From Elusimicrobiales bacterium (GTDB lineage: Bacteria > Elusimicrobiota > Elusimicrobia > Elusimicrobiales > UBA9959), in NCBI GenBank assembly GCA_031082205.1, contig JAVHLJ010000009.1, positions 1-56,824 on the forward strand: a DNA stretch of 56,824 bases, read 5' to 3'. Position numbers and translations under genes: made by a program. Below are positions 48,384 through 56,824 of the stretch, in pieces. How positions within the stretch are numbered: position 1 is the stretch's first letter; each line of letters starts with the position of its first letter. Under the pieces are notes generated by a model. The model saw only the letters and a program-made list of their open reading frames with translations. It had not been told where the DNA came from and searched no databases.

Positions 48384-49306
48384 TAACCCGCTACAAGCTG
48401 GAGGAGAACCAGCTCAAGGAGGCCCCGGAGGGACCGCACTGCGTCACGGTCGCGGTCAACCCCGGAGAGGCCGAGCGCAAGGAACTCCTGGCCGAGTTCG
48501 CGGTGGACGAGCACAACCTGCATTCCTCGCTCGACCCGGAGGAACCGGCCCGCCTCGAAGTTGAAGGCGACCGCCTGGAGCTCATCTTCAAGCGCCCCAA
48601 GAACTATTCCTCCAAGGACCATTTCCTCTTCAAGGTCTCGTCGATGGGCCTCTTCCTGTTCAAGGACCGGCTGCTGGTGGTGCTGTCGGAGGAGATGCCC
48701 ATCTTCAGCGGCAAGTATTTCAAGCACGTCGCGGGGCTCCGGGAGATCTTCCTCAAGCTGCTCTACAACGCCATCTTCCATTTCATGGAGCACCTCAAGG
48801 TGATCAACATGATCGCCGACGAGATAGAGACCAAGATAACCAGGTCCATGGAGAACCGCTACCTGCTCAACATGTTCACCCTGGAAAAGAGCCTGGTCTA
48901 CTACCTCAACGCCATCAGCTCCAACGCCTTCGTCATAGAGCGGCTCAAGAACAGCGCCGAGAAACTGGGCTTCACCGTGCGCAGCCGCGAATTCATAGAC
49001 GACGTGCTCATCGAGAACACGCAGTGCTACCGGCAGGCCGAGATCTACTCCAACATCTTCGCCTCGCTGGTCGGCGCGCGCGCCTCGATAGTCAGCAACA
49101 ACCTCAATATCCTGCTCAAGAACCTCAACGCCATCGTGATAGCCATAGCGGTCCCCAGCTTCTTCGCCGGCATGGGCGGAATGTCCGAGCTCACCGGCCT
49201 GTTCGGCGCGGAGAACTGGTATATCTCCTACCCGGCCTTCCTGGCGCTTATGGTGCTCATGGGCGTGACCGTCTTCCACCTCATCAAACGCTTCGAGAAA
49301 CACTGA
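48380..49306 (+). CDS. CorA-family divalent cation transporter
   Basis: 308 residues. A large helical cytoplasmic domain (about 1-240, including [15 protein letters not shown] and [15 protein letters not shown]) is followed by two C-terminal membrane helices (about 245-265 and 278-298) and a Lys/Arg end, the CorA layout. The signature loop between the helices, normally GMN, reads [14 protein letters not shown]. That is a variant seen in a CorA subgroup, so Mg2+ versus other metal selectivity is uncertain. Coupled to sucD by overlap; rimO follows after 2 nt. Confidence 0.85.
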   Translation: MITRYKLEENQLKEAPEGPHCVTVAVNPGEAERKELLAEFAVDEHNLHSSLDPEEPARLEVEGDRLELIFKRPKNYSSKDHFLFKVSSMGLFLFKDRLLVVLSEEMPIFSGKYFKHVAGLREIFLKLLYNAIFHFMEHLKVINMIADEIETKITRSMENRYLLNMFTLEKSLVYYLNAISSNAFVIERLKNSAEKLGFTVRSREFIDDVLIENTQCYRQAEIYSNIFASLVGARASIVSNNLNILLKNLNAIVIAIAVPSFFAGMGGMSELTGLFGAENWYISYPAFLALMVLMGVTVFHLIKRFEKH

Positions 49307-49308
49307 GA

Positions 49309-50604
49309 ATGCCGCGCATCTTCATCTCCAGCCTGGGCTGCCCCAAGAACCTGGCCGACGCCGAGGTGATGGCCGGGGAGCTGGCCGGCGCCGGCTGGGA
49401 GGTGGTATCCTCGGAAACGGAAGCGGACGCGGCACTGGTCAACACCTGCGCCTTCCTGGGCTCGGCCGTGAAGGAATCCGAGGCCGAGATACGCAGACTC
49501 CTCGCGCTGAAGAAGCGCGGGTTGCTGAAAAAAGTAGTGATAGCGGGCTGCCTGACGGAGCGGATGAAGGGCGCCCTGCTGGAAAAATTCCCGGAGGCCG
49601 ACGCGGCGGTAGGCCCCGGCTCCCTGCGGGAGATAGCCAGGGCGCTGGAAAAGGGCGGCCTGCTGCTCTCCCCCCAGGCGGCCCTGGAAGCGCCGCCGCT
49701 CAAGCTGCGGCTGACCGCGCCGCACAGCGCCTATCTCAAGGTGGCCGACGGCTGCGACAACCGCTGCGCCTACTGCCTGATCCCCTCGCTGCGCGGGCCT
49801 TTCCGCTCCAAGCCGCTGGAAGACGCCGTCGCCGAGGCCCGCCTGCTGGCCGGGAGCGGCGCGAAAGAGATCTCGCTCATAGCCCAGGACACCACCCTCT
49901 ACGGCGCCGACCTTTACGGCAAGCCGGCGCTGGCCAGGCTCCTGAGGAAAGTCTCGGCGATAAAGGGGCTGCGCTGGATACGCGTCATGTACGCCTACCC
50001 CGAACGCGTCACGCCGGAACTGCTGCGCGTGATGGCCGGCGCGGAGAACATCTGCCGCTACCTGGACCTGCCGCTTCAGCACGCCTCCGACGCGGTGCTC
50101 AAGGCCATGAACCGGCGCTCGACGGAAAAGGGCCTGCGCCGCACGCTGGCCTCCATACGCCGGCTCCTGCCCGGGGCCGCGATAAGGACCAATTTCATAG
50201 TCGGCTTCCCCGGCGAGACGGACAGGGATTTCGCGAGGCTGCTGCGCTTCGTGCGCGAGGAGCGGCTGGATAATGTCGGGGTATTCAAATACTCCCCGGA
50301 GCCCGGGACTTCGGCCGCCGGCTTCCCGGACCAGGTCCCGGAGACGGTCAAGACGGAGCGCATGAACGAGCTGCTCGCGGCCCAGGCCGCCGCGGTGGAC
50401 GCCCTCAACGCCGGCCTCGTCGGGAAGAAGTTCGAGGTGCTCATGGATTCGCCCCGCTTCGGCCGCACCTACCGCGACGCGCCGGAGATAGACGGCACCG
50501 TGGAGGTCGCGGCGGCAGCCGGGAAAAAGCCGCGTGCCGGCGACTTCCTGCGCGTACGCATAACTTCCGCGCGCGGCTACTCCAGGAAGGGCGTCCCCTG
50601 CTGA
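49309..50604 (+). CDS. rimO: Ribosomal protein S12 methylthiotransferase
   Basis: 431 residues, the usual RimO length. N-terminal methylthiotransferase domain with cluster ligands C11 (SSLGCPKNLADAE), C47 (NTCAF) and C81 (AGCLTER). The radical SAM motif CDNRCAYC supplies C149, C153 and C156, and a TRAM domain ends the chain. The LGCPKN and IPSLRGPFRSKP segments favour RimO, which modifies an Asp of S12, over MiaB. The ATG at 49309 follows the corA-like stop by 2 nt; the longer open frame upstream overlaps that gene. Confidence 0.93.
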   Translation: MPRIFISSLGCPKNLADAEVMAGELAGAGWEVVSSETEADAALVNTCAFLGSAVKESEAEIRRLLALKKRGLLKKVVIAGCLTERMKGALLEKFPEADAAVGPGSLREIARALEKGGLLLSPQAALEAPPLKLRLTAPHSAYLKVADGCDNRCAYCLIPSLRGPFRSKPLEDAVAEARLLAGSGAKEISLIAQDTTLYGADLYGKPALARLLRKVSAIKGLRWIRVMYAYPERVTPELLRVMAGAENICRYLDLPLQHASDAVLKAMNRRSTEKGLRRTLASIRRLLPGAAIRTNFIVGFPGETDRDFARLLRFVREERLDNVGVFKYSPEPGTSAAGFPDQVPETVKTERMNELLAAQAAAVDALNAGLVGKKFEVLMDSPRFGRTYRDAPEIDGTVEVAAAAGKKPRAGDFLRVRITSARGYSRKGVPC

Positions 50605-50620
50605 ACCGCGGGCCCTCAAT

Positions 50621-50665
50621 TAAAAAGGCCCGGCGCGCCTGACGGCGGGCCGGGCCTTTTTAAAG
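50621..50665. terminator. Bidirectional terminator between rimO and the protease gene
   Basis: AAAAAGGCCCGGC (50622-50634) and GCCGGGCCTTTTT (50649-50661) form a 13-bp stem with A/T ends on both sides. It serves the two convergent genes. Confidence 0.9.
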
Positions 50666-50671
50666 TCCTTC

Positions 50672-51502
50672 TTACTTCGCGACGCTGTCTATCCAGTCGA
50701 GAACGGAGTTGACCTTGGCGTAGACGCCGTACTTGTTGGGGCGGGCGCAGCCGTGGCCCCAGCTGACGACGCCGACCAGGGTCCGGCCGGAGCCGGAGCC
50801 CATGACGAGCGGGCCGCCGCTGTCGCCCTGGCAGGAGTCCTTGCCGCCCTCGGGATAGCCGGCGCAGATCATGCTGCCGTCTATCTTGCCGGGATAGGCC
50901 CCGTCGCAGGTCTTGGCGTCCACGAAGGGCACGTCCACGCGCATCAGCAGGCTGGAGCCGGACCAGGCGCCTTCCGAGGTGGTGCCCCAGCCGGCGGTGG
51001 TGAAGAGGGCCGGGCCGCTCACCTCGCGGCGGTTGAGCGCCACGGGCGGGAAGGCGGAATCGCCGGAGAGCTTCACCAGGGCGAAGTCGTAGAGCATGTT
51101 ATCGGTGTCCCATTTCGGGTGCACTATGACCTCGGCGGGAGTGAAGCGCTCGGCGCCCGCGGTCTCGCGCTGATTATGCAGGCCGATGAGGACGGAACCG
51201 GAAAAGCCGCCCTCCACGCAATGGGCCGCGGTCAGCACCCAGTTCTTCTTGATGAGCGAGCCGCCGCAGAAGTGGCCGTAGGCCTGCAGGGAGACGATGA
51301 ACGGGAATTCGCCGCGCGACGCCTCGGAACCGCCGACTATCTTCTCCCCGCCGGAGGAGAGGACGAGGGGGGACGGGACCGGCAGAGCGGAATTTTCGGT
51401 CAGGGAAGCGACATCCACGCCGCGCAGGGCGCTGAGGTCGGGGAGCTGGGCGGCCGAGGCCGTCACGGGAACCAGTAACATCGCAGCGAGGGTCTTAAGC
51501 AT
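50672..51502 (-). CDS. Secreted trypsin-like serine protease (S1 family)
   Basis: 276 residues. The signal peptide (MLKTLAAMLLVPVTASAA) is followed by a propeptide of about 36 residues and the activation site EK|IVGG (K54-I55). The catalytic triad is H94 (TAAHC), D139 (DFALV) and S228 (GDSGGP). D222, six residues before the serine, corresponds to chymotrypsin Asp189, so Lys/Arg specificity is predicted. Self-activation at K54 is therefore possible. Cys residues fit the usual disulfides (C79-C95, C213/C224 region). The ATG at 51502 has AAGGAGA at good spacing. Chymotrypsin-fold proteases with a full zymogen layout are uncommon but known in bacteria. Confidence 0.93.
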   Translation of the reverse strand: MLKTLAAMLLVPVTASAAQLPDLSALRGVDVASLTENSALPVPSPLVLSSGGEKIVGGSEASRGEFPFIVSLQAYGHFCGGSLIKKNWVLTAAHCVEGGFSGSVLIGLHNQRETAGAERFTPAEVIVHPKWDTDNMLYDFALVKLSGDSAFPPVALNRREVSGPALFTTAGWGTTSEGAWSGSSLLMRVDVPFVDAKTCDGAYPGKIDGSMICAGYPEGGKDSCQGDSGGPLVMGSGSGRTLVGVVSWGHGCARPNKYGVYAKVNSVLDWIDSVAK

Positions 51503-51637
51503 CTTTTCGTCTCCTTGGTCCACCGGGCGCCGGTCGCACGCATTGCCCGGATGGCACCTAAAGTTTAGCCCGCGGGACCCGCTTCAACAAGGCCAAAAGG
51601 CCCTTGTTTTTCTGGGCCCTAAGGCCTATTCCACGGC

Positions 51638-51704
51638 TGGACCGGGACGCTCATTAATAACTATAATGATATTTCACCTCCATAGCGCCTATGGAGGCCT
51701 TTTT
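51638..51704 (+). promoter_or_regulatory. Promoter followed by a terminator-like 5' hairpin, upstream of pfaD
   Basis: TGGACC (51638-51643), 18-bp spacer, TATAAT (51662-51667). Predicted transcripts start near 51674. A perfect hairpin, CCTCCATAG-CGC-CTATGGAGG (51677-51697), with CCTTTTT follows at once. Either an attenuator, or a terminator with a coincidental -10. Confidence 0.5.
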
Positions 51705-51731
51705 GTCATTCCCGGGTAACGGAGCCGCGAC

Positions 51732-53309
51732 TTGACCATATCCGCACGGACACAACAGAAGCCTTTCATTCTCCCTTTCTCGGAAGAGGCCGTATCCCGC
51801 CTCGAGGACCTCGACCGGGCTTTCACCGTCTCCCGCGGGGACGGCTTCGCGGCATTTCACGAGGGCCGCGCCCCGGAGGGCGCTTTCGTTCCGCCATGCC
51901 TGCCGGCGAACCTCGGCGACCCGGCCTTCCTCTCGGCCCACGGCCTGCGCTTCGCCTATGTCGGCGGCTCCATGGCCAACGGCATCAGTTCCACGGAGCT
52001 GGCCGAGGCGCTGGGCCGGGCCGGCATGCTTGGCTTCTACGGCGCGGCGGGCCAGCCCGTGGAAGAGGTCGAGAAGGCCATCGACCGCCTGCGGGCGGCG
52101 GGCGATATCCCCTCCGGTTTCAATTTGATCCACAGCCCCTCCGACCCGGCGCTGGAAGAGGCCCTGGTCGGCCTTTACCTCGAACGCGGCGTGCGGCTGA
52201 TAGAAGCCTCGGCCTACATAGGCCTTACGCTGCCGCTGGTGCGCTTCCGCACGGCCGGCATACGCCGGGGCGCGGACGGCTCCATAGAGACGCCCAACCG
52301 GGTGATCGGCAAGGTCTCGCGCGTCGAGGTGGCCGAACGGTTCTTCTCCCCCCCGCCGGACAAGTTCCTCAAAGAGCTGGTCTCGCGCGGCGAGCTCACG
52401 CCCGAGCAGGCGCAGCTGGCCTCCCTTGTCCCGGTCGCGGAGGACGTGACGGCCGAGGGCGATTCCGGCGGTCATACGGACAACCGCCCCCTGGTGAACC
52501 TTCTGCCGACCATCATGGCCCTGCGCGACCGGATACAGGCCGAGCGCGGCTACGCCCGGACGCCGCGCGTCGGCGCCGGCGGCGGCATAGCGACGCCCGA
52601 ATCGGCCGCCGCCGCCTTCATCATGGGCGCGGCCTATGTGGTGACCGGCTCGGTCAACCAGGCCTGCGTCGAATCCGGCGCCACGGACCTGGTGCGCCGC
52701 CTGCTGGCCGCCGCGGAGCAGGCCGACACCGCCATGGCCGCCGCCGCCGACATGTTCGAGATGGGCGTGAAGGTGCAGGTGCTCAAGCGCGGCACCATGT
52801 TCGCGATGCGCGCCAACAAGCTCTACGACTACTACAGGACCTATCCCTCTTTCGAAGCCATACCCGCCGACATAAGGACGGCGCTGGAGCGCGACTATTT
52901 CCGCGCCTCCTTCGGCGAGGTCTGGTCCTCCACGCGCGAATATTTCCTCAGGCGCGACCCGTCGCAGGCCGAGAGGGCCGAGCGCGACCCGAAGCACAAG
53001 ATGGCCCTGGTCTTCCGCTGGTACCTCAGCCGCACCTCGCGCTGGCCGCTGGCCGGCGACGAGAGCCGCAAGGTGGACTACCAGATCTGGTGCGGCCCTT
53101 CCATGGGCGCCTTCAACGAATGGGCCAGGGGGTCCTTCCTCGAGGCGCCCGAGAGCCGGGACGCCGTCACGGTGGCCCGGAACCTCCTCGCGGGCGCGGC
53201 GGCCCTTAGCCGCCTGCACGCGCTGCGCTGCCAGGGCGTCGCGGCCGACCCGCGCCTGGCGAGGCGCGAACCGAAGCGGGCCGAAGAGCTCGCCGCTTTT
53301 TTCAGCTGA
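51732..53309 (+). CDS. pfaD: PfaD-type enoyl reductase of a PUFA/secondary-lipid synthase
   Basis: 525 residues of the 2-nitropropane-dioxygenase-like flavin enzymes. The TIM-barrel part has FAYVGGSMANGISSTEL, GFNLIHSPSDP, GAGGGIATPESAAAAFIMGA and YVVTGSVNQACVESG, and the C-terminal WCGPSMGAFNEWARGS is typical of PfaD. PfaD acts in trans as the enoyl reductase of PfaA-type synthases. The start is TTG at 51732, with GGAG 7 nt upstream. The synthase gene follows after 57 nt, which supports the assignment. Confidence 0.9.
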   Translation: MTISARTQQKPFILPFSEEAVSRLEDLDRAFTVSRGDGFAAFHEGRAPEGAFVPPCLPANLGDPAFLSAHGLRFAYVGGSMANGISSTELAEALGRAGMLGFYGAAGQPVEEVEKAIDRLRAAGDIPSGFNLIHSPSDPALEEALVGLYLERGVRLIEASAYIGLTLPLVRFRTAGIRRGADGSIETPNRVIGKVSRVEVAERFFSPPPDKFLKELVSRGELTPEQAQLASLVPVAEDVTAEGDSGGHTDNRPLVNLLPTIMALRDRIQAERGYARTPRVGAGGGIATPESAAAAFIMGAAYVVTGSVNQACVESGATDLVRRLLAAAEQADTAMAAAADMFEMGVKVQVLKRGTMFAMRANKLYDYYRTYPSFEAIPADIRTALERDYFRASFGEVWSSTREYFLRRDPSQAERAERDPKHKMALVFRWYLSRTSRWPLAGDESRKVDYQIWCGPSMGAFNEWARGSFLEAPESRDAVTVARNLLAGAAALSRLHALRCQGVAADPRLARREPKRAEELAAFFS

Positions 53310-53366
53310 CCGCCGACGGGCGGAAGAACGTACGGCGCCGCCGCGCGGCGTCTTAAAGAGGACGAC

Positions 53367-56300
53367 ATGAGCTCAAAGAACGAGAACTCCCCCATACCTC
53401 TCGCGATAGTCGGCATAGGCTGCCTTTTCCCGAAAGCGGAGAACGCCCGCCGCTTCTGGGCCAACATAAAGAACGGCGTGGACGCCATCACCGACATCCC
53501 GGCGTCGCACTGGCTGCCGGAAGAGCATTACCACAAGGACCCCAAAAAGCCGGACATGACCTACGCCCGCAAGGGCGGCTTCCTCCTCCCCGTCGATTTC
53601 GACCCGTCCGAGTTCGGCCTGGCGCCCAACGCGCTGGAGGCCACCGACAGCGCCCAGCTGCTGGGCCTCGTCGCCGCGAAGATGGCCCTCGAGGACGCCG
53701 GCTACGGCGCGGGCCGCGAGTTCGACCGCAACGCCGTCAGCGTCATCATGGGCGTCACCGGCGCGCTGGAGCTGGTCATCCCGCTAGGCGCGCGGCTGGG
53801 GCATCCCAAGTGGCGCAAGGCGCTCGCCGAGTTCGGCATCTCCGGCGCCGACGCCGACGCCATCATCGCCCGCATGCAGGAGGACTATGTCCCGTGGCAG
53901 GAGAGCTCCTTCCCCGGCCTGCTCGGCAACGTGGTCGCGGGCCGCATCGCCAACCGCTTCGACCTCGGCGGCACCAACTGCGTGGTGGACGCCGCCTGCG
54001 GCAGCTCGCTGGGCGCCGTGCACATGGCCGCGCTCGAGCTGCAGGCCGGCCGGGCGGACATGGTCGTCACCGGCGGCGTGGACTGCTTCAACGACATCTT
54101 CATGTACATGTGCTTCAGCAAGACCCCGGCGCTCTCGCCGGACGGCAACGCCAAACCCTTCGACGCCTCCGCCGACGGCACCGCGCTGGGCGAGGGCCTG
54201 GGCATGCTGGTCATGAAGCGCCTCGGCGACGCCGTGCGCGACGGCGACCGGATCTACTCGGTGATCAAGGGCGTCGGCTCCTCCTCAGACGGCAAGGGCA
54301 AGTCCATCTACGCGCCCAGCGCCGGGGGCCAGGCCAGGGCCCTGCGCCGCGCCTACGCCGCCTCCGGCGTCGAGCCCCGCACCGTCGAGCTGGCCGAGGC
54401 CCACGGCACCGGCACCACGGTCGGCGACGGCGTCGAACTGGACGCCCTGACCGAAGTCTACCGCGAGAACAAGCCGGACGGCGCCTGGTGCGCCCTCGGT
54501 TCGGTGAAGTCGATGATAGGCCACACCAAGGCCGCCGCGGGTTCGGCCGGCCTGATAAAGGCCTCGCTCGCCCTCTACAATAAAACGCTCCCCCCCACCA
54601 TAAAAGTGAACGCGCCGCTCAAGAAGCTGGCCGAGGGGACTACCCCGTTCTACCTGAACACCGAGGTCCGTCCCTGGGTAAAGCGGGACCATCCCCGCCG
54701 CGCCGTGGTCAGCGCGCTGGGCTTCGGCGGCTCCAATTTCCACGCCGTGCTCGAGGAGCATGCCCCCGACAAGAAGAGCCCCGACTGGGACGGCGACCAC
54801 CAGGTGGCCGTCTTCTCCGGCGCGAACGCCGGCGGGATAAAGACGGAGCTCTCATCCTGGAAGGGGCTGGACTGGGACGGCGTGCGCGCGGCGGCATACA
54901 AGGCCCGCGCCGCCTTCAAGCCCTCCGCCCCCGCCCGCCTCGGCTTCGTCCTGGAGCGCGGCTCAGACTGGAGCGGGACCATAGCGGCCGCCTTAGCGGC
55001 CCTGGACTCGCAGAAAGCCGCGGCGTGGACCACGCCCGAGGGGATATGTTTCTCCTCGGCCGCGCCCGCGAAGCTGGCCGTGCTGTTCCCCGGCCAGGGC
55101 GCGCAGTACCCCGGCATGCAGCGCGACATAGCCTGCCGCTTCCCGGAGGCGCTCTCCGCGCTGGAGACCGCCAACGCCGCTTTCGGCGGGGACAAGCCGC
55201 TCTCCGACTACCTCTACCCGCGTCCCGCTTTCACCGCCGAGGCGCGGCAGCGCCAGGCCGAGGAACTGAAAGACACCCGCGTGGCCCAGCCCGCCCTCGG
55301 CGCGGCCTCTTTCGGGGCCTGGCGCGCGCTGGCCGCCTTCGGCGTGAAGCCGGCGGCCTTCGCCGGCCACAGCTACGGCGAACTGCCGGCCCTCTGCGCC
55401 GCCGGCGCCTTCGGCGACGCCGACCTGTTCGCCCTCTCCAGGCTGCGCGGCGAACTGATGGCCGCCGGCTCTGGCGACCGCGGCGGCATGCTCGCGGTAC
55501 AGGCCCCGCTGGCCGAAGTGGAGAAAGCGGTGAAAGAGGAGAAACTGGACCTCGTCATCGCCAACAAGAACACTCCCGCCCAGTTCGTACTCTCCGGCGC
55601 GACAGCGCAGATAGAACTGGCGGCGGAGCGCCTGGCCGCGCGCGGCCTCAAGTGCACGCGCCTGCAGGTCTCGGCGGCTTTCCACAGCCCGCTGGTAGCC
55701 GGCGCGCAGAAGGAATTCGCCGCCGGCCTCGGCCGGGTGAAGTTCAACAAGCCGGCCGCCGCCGTTTACTCCAACAAGACCGGCTCGCCCTACCCCGGCG
55801 ACGCGGACGGGGCCCGACTGACGCTGGCCTCGCAGCTCGCCTCGCCGGTGGAGTTCACCGCGATGATAGAGCGAATGTACGCCGACGGGATAAGGATATT
55901 CCTCGAGGTCGGCCCGGGGTCCCGGCTGACCGGCATGGCCGGGCAGATACTCGCGGGCAAAGAACACACGGCTTTCGCGCTCGACGCCTCGTCCGGCAGG
56001 AAGAACGGCGTGGCCGACATGGCCCGCGCCCTGGCTCGCCTGGCCTCTCTCGGCTGCGCCATGGACCTCTCCGCCTGGGAAGGCGGAGAGGCCGGCGCGA
56101 AGGACGCGCTGGAAAAGAAGGTCTCCAAGCTGGCGGTGAAGGTCACCGGGGCGGGCTACCGCTCGCCGCGCAAGCCTTCCGCGGCGCCGAAGCGCCCGGT
56201 CGGCGCGCAGCGCGCCCCGGCGCCGTCCGCTTTCACTCCCTCCGCCCAGCCGGCACAGGTCTCGGAAGCCATGCGCATAACGCAGGAGAGCATGGCCGCC

Positions 56301-56824
56301 ATGCAGCGGCTGCAGGAGCAGACCGCCATACTGCACGCCAGGTTCCTCGAAGGCCAGGAGGCGGCGCAGCGCTCCTTCCAGGCCCTCATCGACCAGCAGC
56401 GCGTCACGCTCGGCGGGTCGCCCGCGCCGCTGCCGGCGTTCACCCCCGCGGCCATGCCCGCGGCGCAGACTCCCGCCCCGGTCCGTGCCGTTCCCGCGGC
56501 GCCAGCCGCGCCCGCGCCCGTCCATTCAGCCGGGCCGGACGTCTCCGGGGTCCTGCTGGAAATAGTTTCCTCGCAGACGGGATACCCCGTGGAGTCGCTC
56601 AATCCCGACATGGACATGGAATCCGACCTCGGCATCGATTCCATCAAGCGCGTCGCCATTCTCTCGGAGCTCCAGGAGAAGCTCCCGCAGGCCCCGCGCA
56701 TCACGCCCGAGCAGCTCGGCATCATACGCACGCTGCGCCAGGTGGGCGATCATCTCGCGGCCGGCATGCCCGCCGGCGCCGCGGCCGCCTCCGCGCGGCC
56801 CGCCGCCCCTTCCGCGGCAGGCGG
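53367..56824 (+). CDS. PfaA-like polyketide/PUFA synthase, KS-AT-ACP (partial, runs off the window)
   Basis: 1152 residues are visible without a stop. The ketosynthase (about 8-470) has C211 in VDAACGSSL, EAHGTGTTVGD and IGHTKAAAG. The acyltransferase (about 570-880) has FPGQGAQYPGM, S669 in GHSYGE and the expected AFHS. A Pro/Ala linker leads to the first acyl carrier domain with S1092 in LGIDSIKR, the phosphopantetheine motif typical of PUFA synthases. Ala/Pro-rich linker follows, suggesting tandem carrier domains beyond the edge. With PfaD it would make long unsaturated or hydroxylated acyl chains; the product cannot be predicted. GAGG precedes the ATG. Confidence 0.92.
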   Translation, partial: MSSKNENSPIPLAIVGIGCLFPKAENARRFWANIKNGVDAITDIPASHWLPEEHYHKDPKKPDMTYARKGGFLLPVDFDPSEFGLAPNALEATDSAQLLGLVAAKMALEDAGYGAGREFDRNAVSVIMGVTGALELVIPLGARLGHPKWRKALAEFGISGADADAIIARMQEDYVPWQESSFPGLLGNVVAGRIANRFDLGGTNCVVDAACGSSLGAVHMAALELQAGRADMVVTGGVDCFNDIFMYMCFSKTPALSPDGNAKPFDASADGTALGEGLGMLVMKRLGDAVRDGDRIYSVIKGVGSSSDGKGKSIYAPSAGGQARALRRAYAASGVEPRTVELAEAHGTGTTVGDGVELDALTEVYRENKPDGAWCALGSVKSMIGHTKAAAGSAGLIKASLALYNKTLPPTIKVNAPLKKLAEGTTPFYLNTEVRPWVKRDHPRRAVVSALGFGGSNFHAVLEEHAPDKKSPDWDGDHQVAVFSGANAGGIKTELSSWKGLDWDGVRAAAYKARAAFKPSAPARLGFVLERGSDWSGTIAAALAALDSQKAAAWTTPEGICFSSAAPAKLAVLFPGQGAQYPGMQRDIACRFPEALSALETANAAFGGDKPLSDYLYPRPAFTAEARQRQAEELKDTRVAQPALGAASFGAWRALAAFGVKPAAFAGHSYGELPALCAAGAFGDADLFALSRLRGELMAAGSGDRGGMLAVQAPLAEVEKAVKEEKLDLVIANKNTPAQFVLSGATAQIELAAERLAARGLKCTRLQVSAAFHSPLVAGAQKEFAAGLGRVKFNKPAAAVYSNKTGSPYPGDADGARLTLASQLASPVEFTAMIERMYADGIRIFLEVGPGSRLTGMAGQILAGKEHTAFALDASSGRKNGVADMARALARLASLGCAMDLSAWEGGEAGAKDALEKKVSKLAVKVTGAGYRSPRKPSAAPKRPVGAQRAPAPSAFTPSAQPAQVSEAMRITQESMAAMQRLQEQTAILHARFLEGQEAAQRSFQALIDQQRVTLGGSPAPLPAFTPAAMPAAQTPAPVRAVPAAPAAPAPVHSAGPDVSGVLLEIVSSQTGYPVESLNPDMDMESDLGIDSIKRVAILSELQEKLPQAPRITPEQLGIIRTLRQVGDHLAAGMPAGAAAASARPAAPSAAG

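Noticed and set aside
49024-50604. Longer 526-codon version of rimO
   Set aside because: The added part lies inside the corA-like gene in another frame and precedes the conserved RimO N-terminus.
1-56824. CRISPR arrays, insertion sequences, prophage genes
   Set aside because: No regularly spaced repeats, transposase, integrase or phage structural genes were seen. The only candidate mobile DNA is the structured noncoding stretch at 15065-15470.

Overview
This is a GC-rich bacterial window. Ile codons are mostly ATC and ATA, and ATT is rare. The gene content suggests an anaerobic or facultatively anaerobic Gram-negative-type bacterium. Evidence is a class III ribonucleotide reductase with its radical SAM activase, several other radical SAM enzymes, 2-oxoacid:ferredoxin oxidoreductase, signal peptides and a possible lipoprotein. 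The overall style resembles uncultivated Elusimicrobiota-like lineages, but that is a low-confidence inference; no rRNA or other decisive phylogenetic marker lies in the window.

Layout. (1) 1-5375: the Gly-rich tail of an upstream gene and its terminator, then an acn-aclB-aclA operon (aconitase and the two ATP-citrate lyase subunits). (2) 5390-7866: two divergent radical SAM genes. (3) 7886-13350: a cNMP-binding-domain protein, then a minus-strand nrdR-nrdD-nrdG-dut operon with a well-formed promoter and two NrdR-box-like sites exactly 31 bp apart. NrdD carries a fused C-terminal redoxin. (4) 13371-15044: pruA with its own promoter. (5) 15045-15755: about 700 bp without a credible gene, but with several nested inverted repeats, a strong terminator and a G-quadruplex-type run. 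(6) 15756-36381: a signalling island. It holds two OmpR-family regulators, stand-alone receivers, a dual receiver, a receiver-transmembrane fusion, a receiver-GGDEF protein, hybrid kinases (one with a degenerate ATPase domain), an H-box protein lacking an ATPase domain, an XRE repressor with a palindromic operator and a decayed receiver gene. recG, DUF4912, DUF3870 and an FlgO/CsgG-like gene lie among them. (7) 33632-39457: a probable six-gene minus-strand operon (PLP enzyme, CpXC protein, CCA-adding enzyme, propeller-like exported protein, PAS protein, membrane histidine kinase). (8) 39567-43305: exported proteins of unknown function, two of which share an N-terminus and an identically spaced upstream regulatory architecture. 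(9) 43361-50604: korAB, sucCD, corA-like and rimO. (10) 50672-51502: a secreted trypsin-like protease. (11) 51732-end: pfaD and a pfaA-like KS-AT-ACP synthase that runs off the window.

How the parts work together. Aconitase, ATP-citrate lyase, 2-oxoglutarate:ferredoxin oxidoreductase and succinyl-CoA synthetase together suggest a reductive TCA cycle or at least reversible carboxylating segments; other required steps are not in the window. The nrd-dut operon is a coherent anaerobic dNTP supply unit under NrdR control. The signalling island looks like a branched phosphorelay with duplicated parts and visible gene decay. The last two genes are the start of a PUFA-synthase-like secondary lipid locus.
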